Both the position numbers and the translations under genes were made by a program. From Tanytarsus gracilentus (taxonomy: Eukaryota; Arthropoda; Insecta; Diptera; Chironomidae): a stretch of 64,000 bases of DNA. Positions 13,501-25,500 of the stretch are shown here, piece by piece (positions within the stretch are counted from its first letter, which is position 1; each line of letters begins with the position of its first letter). Location of the stretch: contig JAXRKN010000041.1 in NCBI GenBank assembly GCA_038502055.1, forward strand, positions 4,445,501 through 4,509,500, written 5' to 3'. Under the pieces are notes generated by a model, which was not told where the DNA came from, did no database searches, and saw only the letters and a list, made by a program, of their open reading frames with translations.

Positions 13501-16500
13501 GCGGCATGTGTTTGATGTCCATGATCCTTCTCTACCTTCGCATCTGACTGCACCTTCACGTCTGCTATCGGAATTACAATCGCTATCGATTGAAACAATG
13601 ACAACAGTTCTTGAGCTTGATGTTGATGAAGATTTTCTAGTGATACGGCTTGTGGACTTGCGATATTCGGCACTGCTATCAACTTCACGTACTGACTCTT
13701 TTTTATATTCAGTAGATTTGCTGATTTCGGTTCTTTCAATGCTTGTACTGCTTTCTGATTTTTCAATGACAGTTCTACGACTTGAATATTCGCAGCGGCA
13801 TGTGTTTGATGTCCATGATCCTTCTCTACCTTCGCATCTGACTGCACCTTCACGTCTGCTATCGGAATTACAATCGCTATCGATTGAAACAATGACAACA
13901 GTTCTTGAGCTTGATGTTGATGAAGATTTTCTAGTGATACGGCTTGTGGACTTGCGATATTCGGCACTGCTATCAACTTCACGTACTGATTCTTTTTTAT
14001 ATTCAGTAGATTTGCTGATTTCGGTTCTTTCAATGCTTGTACTGCTTTCTGATTTTTCAATGACAGTTCTACGACTTGAATATTCGCAGCGGCATGTGTT
14101 TGATGTCCATGATCCTTCTCTACCTTCGCATCTGACTGCACCTTCACGTCTGCTATCGGAATTACAATCGCTATCGATTGAAACAATGACAACAGTTCTT
14201 GAGCTTGATGTTGATGAAGATTTTCTAGTGATACGGCTTGTGGACTTGCGATATTCGGCACTGCTATCAACTTCACGTACTGATTCTTTTTTATATTCAG
14301 TAGATTTGCTGATTTCGGTTCTTTCAATGCTTGTACTGCTTTCTGATTTTTCAATGACTGTTCTACGACTTGAATATTCGCAGCGGCATGTGTTTGATGT
14401 CCATGATCCTTCTCTACCTTCGCATCTGACTGCACCTTCACGTCTGCTATCGGAATTACAATCGCTATCGATTGAAACAATGACAACAGTTCTTGAGCTT
14501 GATGTTGATGAAGATTTTCTAGTGATACGGCTTGTGGACTTGCGATATTCGGCACTGCTATCAACTTCACGTACTGATTCCTTTTTATATTCAGTAGATT
14601 TGCTGATTTCGGTTCTTTCAATGCTTGTACTGCTTTCTGATTTTTCAATGACTGTTCTACGACTTGAATATTCGCAGCGGCATGTGTTTGATGTCCATGA
14701 TCCTTCTCTACCTTCGCATCTGACTGCACCTTCACGTCTGCTATCGGAATTACAATCGCTATCGATTGAAACAATGACAACAGTTCTTGAGCTTGATGTT
14801 GATGAAGATTTTCTAGTGATACGGCTTGTGGACTTGCGATATTCGGCACTGCTATCAACTTCACGTACTGATTCTTTTTTATATTCAGTAGATTTGCTGA
14901 TTTCGGTTCTTTCAATGCTTGTACTGCTTTCTGATTTTTCAATGACTGTTCTACGACTTGAATATTCGCAGCGGCATGTGTTTGATGTCCATGATCCTTC
15001 TCTACCTTCGCATCTGACTGCACCTTCACGTCTGCTATCGGAATTACAATCGCTATCGATTGAAACAATGACAACAGTTCTTGAGCTTGATGTTGATGAA
15101 GATTTTCTAGTGATACGGCTTGTGGACTTGCGATATTCGGCACTGCTATCAACTTCACGTACTGATTCCTTTTTATATTCAGTAGATTTGCTGATTTCGG
15201 TTCTTTCAATGCTTGTACTGCTTTCTGATTTTTCAATGACTGTTCTACGACTTGAATATTCGCAGCGGCATGTGTTTGATGTCCATGATCCTTCTCTACC
15301 TTCGCATCTGACTGCACCTTCACGTCTGCTATCGGAATTACAATCGCTATCGATTGAAACAATGACAACAGTTCTTGAGCTTGATGTTGATGAAGATTTT
15401 CTAGTGATACGGCTTGTGGACTTGCGATATTCGGCACTGCTATCAACTTCACGTACTGATTCCTTCTTATATTCAGTAGATTTGCTGATTTCGGTTCTTT
15501 CAATGCTTGTACTGCTTTCTGATTTTTCAATGACTGTTCTACGACTTGAATATTCGCAGCGGCATGTGTTTGATGTCCATGATCCTTCTCTACCTTCGCA
15601 TCTGACTGCACCTTCACGTCTGCTATCGGAATTACAATCGCTATCGATTGAAACAATGACAACAGTTCTTGAGCTTGATGTTGATGAAGATTTTCTAGTG
15701 ATACGGCTTGTGGACTTGCGATATTCGGCACTGCTATCAACTTCACGTACTGACTCTTTTTTATATTCAGTAGATTTGCTGATTTCGGTTCTTTCAATGC
15801 TTGTACTGCTTTCTGATTTTTCAATGACAGTTCTACGACTTGAATATTCGCAGCGGCATGTGTTTGATGTCCATGATCCTTCTCTACCTTCGCATCTGAC
15901 TGCACCTTCACGTCTGCTATCGGAATTACAGTCGCTATCAATTGAAACAATGACAACAGTTCTTGAGCTTGATGTTGATGAAGATTTTCTAGTGATACGG
16001 CTTGTTGACTTGCGATATTCGAAACTTGAGCTTGATACACCACTACGTGTCGATTCTTTTCTATATTCGGAAGATTTTGTAATTGTTGTTTGTTCAACAC
16101 TGCTGCTGGATCTTTCGGTAATTATTTTATAACTTGAATATTCGCAGCGGCATGTGTTTGATGTCCATGATCCTTCTCTACCTTCGCATCTGACTGCACC
16201 TTCACGTCTGCTATCGGAATTACAGTCGCTATCGATTGAAACAATGACAACAGTTCTTGAGCTTGATGTTGATGAAGATTTTCTAGTGATACGGCTTGTG
16301 GACTTGCGATATTCGGCACTGCTATCAACTTCACGTACTGATTCCTTCTTATATTCAGTAGATTTGCTGATTTCGGTTCTTTCAATGCTTGTACTGCTTT
16401 CTGATTTTTCAATGACTGTTCTACGACTTGAATATTCGCAGCGGCATGTGTTTGATGTCCATGATCCTTCTCTACCTTCGCATCTGACTGCACCTTCACG

Positions 16501-19500
16501 TCTGCTATCGGAATTACAGTCGCTATCGATTGAAACAATGACAACAGTTCTTGAGCTTGATGTTGATGAAGATTTTCTAGTGATACGGCTTGTGGACTTG
16601 CGATATTCGGCACTGCTATCAACTTCACGTACTGATTCCTTTTTATATTCAGTAGATTTGCTGATTTCGGTTCTTTCAATGCTTGTACTGCTTTCTGATT
16701 TTTCAATGACTGTTCTACGACTTGAATATTCGCAGCGGCATGTGTTTGATGTCCATGATCCTTCTCTACCTTCGCATCTGACTGCACCTTCACGTCTGCT
16801 ATCGGAATTACAATCGCTATCGATTGAAACAATGACAACAGTTCTTGAGCTTGATGTTGATGAAGATTTTCTAGTGATACGGCTTGTGGACTTGCGATAT
16901 TCGGCACTGCTATCAACTTCACGTACTGATTCCTTTTTATATTCAGTAGATTTGCTGATTTCGGTTCTTTCAATGCTTGTACTGCTTTCTGATTTTTCAA
17001 TGACTGTTCTACGACTTGAATATTCGCAGCGGCATGTGTTTGATGTCCATGATCCTTCTCTACCTTCGCATCTGACTGCACCTTCACGTCTGCTATCGGA
17101 ATTACAATCGCTATCGATTGAAACAATGACAACAGTTCTTGAGCTTGATGTTGATGAAGATTTTCTAGTGATACGGCTTGTGGACTTGCGATATTCGGCA
17201 CTGCTATCAACTTCACGTACTGACTCTTTTTTATATTCAGTAGATTTGCTGATTTCGGTTCTTTCAATGCTTGTACTGCTTTCTGATTTTTCAATGACAG
17301 TTCTACGACTTGAATATTCGCAGCGGCATGTGTTTGATGTCCATGATCCTTCTCTACCTTCGCATCTGACTGCACCTTCACGTCTGCTATCGGAATTACA
17401 ATCGCTATCGATTGAAACAATGACAACAGTTCTTGAGCTTGATGTTGATGAAGATTTTCTAGTGATACGGCTTGTGGACTTGCGATATTCGGCACTGCTA
17501 TCAACTTCACGTACTGATTCCTTTTTATATTCAGTAGATTTGCTGATTTCGGTTCTTTCAATGCTTGTACTGCTTTCTGATTTTTCAATGACTGTTCTAC
17601 GACTTGAATATTCGCAGCGGCATGTGTTTGATGTCCATGATCCTTCTCTACCTTCGCATCTGACTGCACCTTCACGTCTGCTATCGGAATTACAGTCGCT
17701 ATCAATTGAAACAATGACAACAGTTCTTGAGCTTGATGTTGATGAAGATTTTCTAGTGATACGGCTTGTGGACTTGCGATATTCGGCACTGCTATCAACT
17801 TCACGTACTGACTCTTTTTTATATTCAGTAGATTTGCTGATTTCGGTTCTTTCAATGCTTGTACTGCTTTCTGATTTTTCAATGACAGTTCTACGACTTG
17901 AATATTCGCAGCGGCATGTGTTTGATGTCCATGATCCTTCTCTACCTTCGCATCTGACTGCACCTTCACGTCTGCTATCGGAATTACAATCGCTATCGAT
18001 TGAAACAATGACAACAGTTCTTGAGCTTGATGTTGATGAAGATTTTCTAGTGATACGGCTTGTGGACTTGCGATATTCGGCACTGCTATCAACTTCACGT
18101 ACTGATTCCTTTTTATATTCAGTAGATTTGCTGATTTCGGTTCTTTCAATGCTTGTACTGCTTTCTGATTTTTCAATGACTGTTCTACGACTTGAATATT
18201 CGCAGCGGCATGTGTTTGATGTCCATGATCCTTCTCTACCTTCGCATCTGACTGCACCTTCACGTCTGCTATCGGAATTACAATCGCTATCAATTGAAAC
18301 AATGACAACAGTTCTTGAGCTTGATGTTGATGAAGATTTTCTAGTGATACGGCTTGTGGACTTGCGATATTCGGCACTGCTATCAACTTCACGTACTGAT
18401 TCCTTCTTATATTCAGTAGATTTGCTGATTTCGGTTCTTTCAATGCTTGTACTGCTTTCTGATTTTTCAATGACTGTTCTACGACTTGAATATTCGCAGC
18501 GGCATGTGTTTGATGTCCATGATCCTTCTCTACCTTCGCATCTGACTGCACCTTCACGTCTGCTATCGGAATTACAATCGCTATCGATTGAAACAATGAC
18601 AACAGTTCTTGAGCTTGATGTTGATGAAGATTTTCTAGTGATACGGCTTGTGGACTTGCGATATTCGGCACTGCTATCAACTTCACGTACTGATTCCTTC
18701 TTATATTCAGTAGATTTGCTGATTTCGGTTCTTTCAATGCTTGTACTGCTTTCTGATTTTTCAATGACAGTTCTACGACTTGAATATTCGCAGCGGCATG
18801 TGTTTGATGTCCATGATCCTTCTCTACCTTCGCATCTGACTGCACCTTCACGTCTGCTATCGGAATTACAATCGCTATCGATTGAAACAATGACAACAGT
18901 TCTTGAGCTTGATGTTGATGAAGATTTTCTAGTGATACGGCTTGTGGACTTGCGATATTCGGCACTGCTATCAACTTCACGTACTGATTCCTTCTTATAT
19001 TCAGTAGATTTGCTGATTTCGGTTCTTTCAATGCTTGTACTGCTTTCTGATTTTTCAATGACTGTTCTACGACTTGAATATTCGCAGCGGCATGTGTTTG
19101 ATGTCCATGATCCTTCTCTACCTTCGCATCTGACTGCACCTTCACGTCTGCTATCGGAATTACAGTCGCTATCGATTGAAACAATGACAACAGTTCTTGA
19201 GCTTGATGTTGATGAAGATTTTCTAGTGATACGGCTTGTGGACTTGCGATATTCGGCACTGCTATCAACTTCACGTACTGATTCTTTTTTATATTCAGTA
19301 GATTTGCTGATTTCGGTTCTTTCAATGCTTGTACTGCTTTCTGATTTTTCAATGACAGTTCTACGACTTGAATATTCGCAGCGGCATGTGTTTGATGTCC
19401 ATGATCCTTCTCTACCTTCGCATCTGACTGCACCTTCACGTCTGCTATCGGAATTACAATCGCTATCGATTGAAACAATGACAACAGTTCTTGAGCTTGA

Positions 19501-22500
19501 TGTTGATGAAGATTTTCTAGTGATACGGCTTGTGGACTTGCGATATTCGGCACTGCTATCAACTTCACGTACTGATTCCTTCTTATATTCAGTAGATTTG
19601 CTGATTTCGGTTCTTTCAATGCTTGTACTGCTTTCTGATTTTTCAATGACTGTTCTACGACTTGAATATTCGCAGCGGCATGTGTTTGATGTCCATGATC
19701 CTTCTCTACCTTCGCATCTGACTGCACCTTCACGTCTGCTATCGGAATTACAATCGCTATCGATTGAAACAATGACAACAGTTCTTGAGCTTGATGTTGA
19801 TGAAGATTTTCTAGTGATACGGCTTGTGGACTTGCGATATTCGGCACTGCTATCAACTTCACGTACTGATTCCTTCTTATATTCAGTAGATTTGCTGATT
19901 TCGGTTCTTTCAATGCTTGTACTGCTTTCTGATTTTTCAATGACAGTTCTACGACTTGAATATTCGCAGCGGCATGTGTTTGATGTCCATGATCCTTCTC
20001 TACCTTCGCATCTGACTGCACCTTCACGTCTGCTATCGGAATTACAATCGCTATCGATTGAAACAATGACAACAGTTCTTGAGCTTGATGTTGATGAAGA
20101 TTTTCTAGTGATACGGCTTGTGGACTTGCGATATTCGGCACTGCTATCAACTTCACGTACTGATTCTTTTTTATATTCAGTAGATTTGCTGATTTCGGTT
20201 CTTTCAATGCTTGTACTGCTTTCTGATTTTTCAATGACTGTTCTACGACTTGAATATTCGCAGCGGCATGTGTTTGATGTCCATGATCCTTCTCTACCTT
20301 CGCATCTGACTGCACCTTCACGTCTGCTATCGGAATTACAATCGCTATCGATTGAAACAATGACAACAGTTCTTGAGCTTGATGTTGATGAAGATTTTCT
20401 AGTGATACGGCTTGTGGACTTGCGATATTCGGCACTGCTATCAACTTCACGTACTGATTCCTTTTTATATTCAGTAGATTTGCTGATTTCGGTTCTTTCA
20501 ATGCTTGTACTGCTTTCTGATTTTTCAATGACTGTTCTACGACTTGAATATTCGCAGCGGCATGTGTTTGATGTCCATGATCCTTCTCTACCTTCGCATC
20601 TGACTGCACCTTCACGTCTGCTATCGGAATTACAATCGCTATCGATTGAAACAATGACAACAGTTCTTGAGCTTGATGTTGATGAAGATTTTCTAGTGAT
20701 ACGGCTTGTGGACTTGCGATATTCGGCACTGCTATCAACTTCACGTACTGATTCCTTCTTATATTCAGTAGATTTGCTGATTTCGGTTCTTTCAATGCTT
20801 GTACTGCTTTCTGATTTTTCAATGACTGTTCTACGACTTGAATATTCGCAGCGGCATGTGTTTGATGTCCATGATCCTTCTCTACCTTCGCATCTGACTG
20901 CACCTTCACGTCTGCTATCGGAATTACAATCGCTATCGATTGAAACAATGACAACAGTTCTTGAGCTTGATGTTGATGAAGATTTTCTAGTGATACGGCT
21001 TGTGGACTTGCGATATTCGGCACTGCTATCAACTTCACGTACTGATTCCTTCTTATATTCAGTAGATTTGCTGATTTCGGTTCTTTCAATGCTTGTACTG
21101 CTTTCTGATTTTTCAATGACAGTTCTACGACTTGAATATTCGCAGCGGCATGTGTTTGATGTCCATGATCCTTCTCTACCTTCGCATCTGACTGCACCTT
21201 CACGTCTGCTATCGGAATTACAGTCGCTATCGATTGAAACAATGACAACAGTTCTTGAGCTTGATGTTGATGAAGATTTTCTAGTGATACGGCTTGTGGA
21301 CTTGCGATATTCGGCACTGCTATCAACTTCACGTACTGACTCTTTTTTATATTCAGTAGATTTGCTGATTTCGGTTCTTTCAATGCTTGTACTGCTTTCT
21401 GATTTTTCAATGACAGTTCTACGACTTGAATATTCGCAGCGGCATGTGTTTGATGTCCATGATCCTTCTCTACCTTCGCATCTGACTGCACCTTCACGTC
21501 TGCTATCGGAATTACAATCGCTATCGATTGAAACAATGACAACAGTTCTTGAGCTTGATGTTGATGAAGATTTTCTAGTGATACGGCTTGTGGACTTGCG
21601 ATATTCGGCACTGCTATCAACTTCACGTACTGATTCCTTTTTATATTCAGTAGATTTGCTGATTTCGGTTCTTTCAATGCTTGTACTGCTTTCTGATTTT
21701 TCAATGACTGTTCTACGACTTGAATATTCGCAGCGGCATGTGTTTGATGTCCATGATCCTTCTCTACCTTCGCATCTGACTGCACCTTCACGTCTGCTAT
21801 CGGAATTACAGTCGCTATCAATTGAAACAATGACAACAGTTCTTGAGCTTGATGTTGATGAAGATTTTCTAGTGATACGGCTTGTGGACTTGCGATATTC
21901 GGCACTGCTATCAACTTCACGTACTGATTCCTTTTTATATTCAGTAGATTTGCTGATTTCGGTTCTTTCAATGCTTGTACTGCTTTCTGATTTTTCAATG
22001 ACTGTTCTACGACTTGAATATTCGCAGCGGCATGTGTTTGATGTCCATGATCCTTCTCTACCTTCGCATCTGACTGCACCTTCACGTCTGCTATCGGAAT
22101 TACAATCGCTATCGATTGAAACAATGACAACAGTTCTTGAGCTTGATGTTGATGAAGATTTTCTAGTGATACGGCTTGTGGACTTGCGATATTCGGCACT
22201 GCTATCAACTTCACGTACTGATTCCTTTTTATATTCAGTAGATTTGCTGATTTCGGTTCTTTCAATGCTTGTACTGCTTTCTGATTTTTCAATGACTGTT
22301 CTACGACTTGAATATTCGCAGCGGCATGTGTTTGATGTCCATGATCCTTCTCTACCTTCGCATCTGACTGCACCTTCACGTCTGCTATCGGAATTACAAT
22401 CGCTATCGATTGAAACAATGACAACAGTTCTTGAGCTTGATGTTGATGAAGATTTTCTAGTGATACGGCTTGTGGACTTGCGATATTCGGCACTGCTATC

Positions 22501-25500
22501 AACTTCACGTACTGATTCCTTCTTATATTCAGTAGATTTGCTGATTTCGGTTCTTTCAATGCTTGTACTGCTTTCTGATTTTTCAATGACTGTTCTACGA
22601 CTTGAATATTCGCAGCGGCATGTGTTTGATGTCCATGATCCTTCTCTACCTTCGCATCTGACTGCACCTTCACGTCTGCTATCGGAATTACAGTCGCTAT
22701 CAATTGAAACAATGACAACAGTTCTTGAGCTTGATGTTGATGAAGATTTTCTAGTGATACGGCTTGTGGACTTGCGATATTCGGCACTGCTATCAACTTC
22801 ACGTACTGACTCTTTTTTATATTCAGTAGATTTGCTGATTTCGGTTCTTTCAATGCTTGTACTGCTTTCTGATTTTTCAATGACAGTTCTACGACTTGAA
22901 TATTCGCAGCGGCATGTGTTTGATGTCCATGATCCTTCTCTACCTTCGCATCTGACTGCACCTTCACGTCTGCTATCGGAATTACAGTCGCTATCAATTG
23001 AAACAATGACAACAGTTCTTGAGCTTGATGTTGATGAAGATTTTCTAGTGATACGGCTTGTGGACTTGCGATATTCGGCACTGCTATCAACTTCACGTAC
23101 TGACTCTTTTTTATATTCAGTAGATTTGCTGATTTCGGTTCTTTCAATGCTTGTACTGCTTTCTGATTTTTCAATGACAGTTCTACGACTTGAATATTCG
23201 CAGCGGCATGTGTTTGATGTCCATGATCCTTCTCTACCTTCGCATCTGACTGCACCTTCACGTCTGCTATCGGAATTACAGTCGCTATCAATTGAAACAA
23301 TTACAACAGTTCTTGAGCTTGATGTTGATGAAGATTTTCTAGTGATACGGCTTGTGGACTTGCGATATTCGGCACTGCTATCAACTTCACGTACTGATTC
23401 CTTCTTATATTCAGTAGATTTGCTGATTTCGGTTCTTTCAATGCTTGTACTGCTTTCTGATTTTTCAATGACTGTTCTACGACTTGAATATTCGCAGCGG
23501 CATGTGTTTGATGTCCATGATCCTTCTCTACCTTCGCATCTGACTGCACCTTCACGTCTGCTATCGGAATTACAATCGCTATCGATTGAAACAATGACAA
23601 CAGTTCTTGAGCTTGATGTTGATGAAGATTTTCTAGTGATACGGCTTGTGGACTTGCGATATTCGGCACTGCTATCAACTTCACGTACTGATTCCTTTTT
23701 ATATTCAGTAGATTTGCTGATTTCGGTTCTTTCAATGCTTGTACTGCTTTCTGATTTTTCAATGACTGTTCTACGACTTGAATATTCGCAGCGGCATGTG
23801 TTTGATGTCCATGATCCTTCTCTACCTTCGCATCTGACTGCACCTTCACGTCTGCTATCGGAATTACAGTCGCTATCAATTGAAACAATGACAACAGTTC
23901 TTGAGCTTGATGTTGATGAAGATTTTCTAGTGATACGGCTTGTGGACTTGCGATATTCGGCACTGCTATCAACTTCACGTACTGATTCCTTTTTATATTC
24001 AGTAGATTTGCTGATTTCGGTTCTTTCAATGCTTGTACTGCTTTCTGATTTTTCAATGACAGTTCTACGACTTGAATATTCGCAGCGGCATGTGTTTGAT
24101 GTCCATGATCCTTCTCTACCTTCGCATCTGACTGCACCTTCACGTCTGCTATCGGAATTACAGTCGCTATCAATTGAAACAATGACAACAGTTCTTGAGC
24201 TTGATGTTGATGAAGATTTTCTAGTGATACGGCTTGTGGACTTGCGATATTCGAAACTTGAGCTTGATACACCACTACGTGTCGATTCTTTTCTATATTC
24301 GGAAGATTTGCTGATTTCGGTTCTTTCAATGCTTGTACTGCTTTCTGATTTTTCAATGACTGTTCTACGACTTGAATATTCGCAGCGGCATGTGTTTGAT
24401 GTCCATGATCCCTCTCTACCTTCGCATCTGACTGCACCTTCACGTCTGCTATCGGAATTACAGTCGCTATCGATTGAAACAATGACAACAGTTCTTGAGC
24501 TTGATGTTGATGAAGATTTTCTAGTGATACGGCTTGTGGACTTGCGATATTCGGCACTGCTATCAACTTCACGTACTGATTCCTTCTTATATTCAGTAGA
24601 TTTGCTGATTTCGGTTCTTTCAATGCTTGTACTGCTTTCTGATTTTTCAATGACTGTTCTACGACTTGAATATTCGCAGCGGCATGTGTTTGATGTCCAT
24701 GATCCTTCTCTACCTTCGCATCTGACTGCACCTTCACGTCTGCTATCGGAATTACAATCGCTATCGATTGAAACAATGACAACAGTTCTTGAGCTTGATG
24801 TTGATGAAGATTTTCTAGTGATACGGCTTGTGGACTTGCGATATTCGGCACTGCTATCAACTTCACGTACTGATTCCTTTTTATATTCAGTAGATTTGCT
24901 GATTTCGGTTCTTTCAATGCTTGTACTGCTTTCTGATTTTTCAATGACTGTTCTACGACTTGAATATTCGCAGCGGCATGTGTTTGATGTCCATGATCCT
25001 TCTCTACCTTCGCATCTGACTGCACCTTCACGTCTGCTATCGGAATTACAGTCGCTATCAATTGAAACAATGACAACAGTTCTTGAGCTTGATGTTGATG
25101 AAGATTTTCTAGTGATACGGCTTGTGGACTTGCGATATTCGGCACTGCTATCAACTTCACGTACTGACTCTTTTTTATATTCAGTAGATTTGCTGATTTC
25201 GGTTCTTTCAATGCTTGTACTGCTTTCTGATTTTTCAATGACAGTTCTACGACTTGAATATTCGCAGCGGCATGTGTTTGATGTCCATGATCCTTCTCTA
25301 CCTTCGCATCTGACTGCACCTTCACGTCTGCTATCGGAATTACAGTCGCTATCAATTGAAACAATGACAACAGTTCTTGAGCTTGATGTTGATGAAGATT
25401 TTCTAGTGATACGGCTTGTTGACTTGCGATATTCGAAACTTGAGCTTGATACACCACTACGTGTCGATTCTTTTCTATATTCGGAAGATTTTGTAATTGT

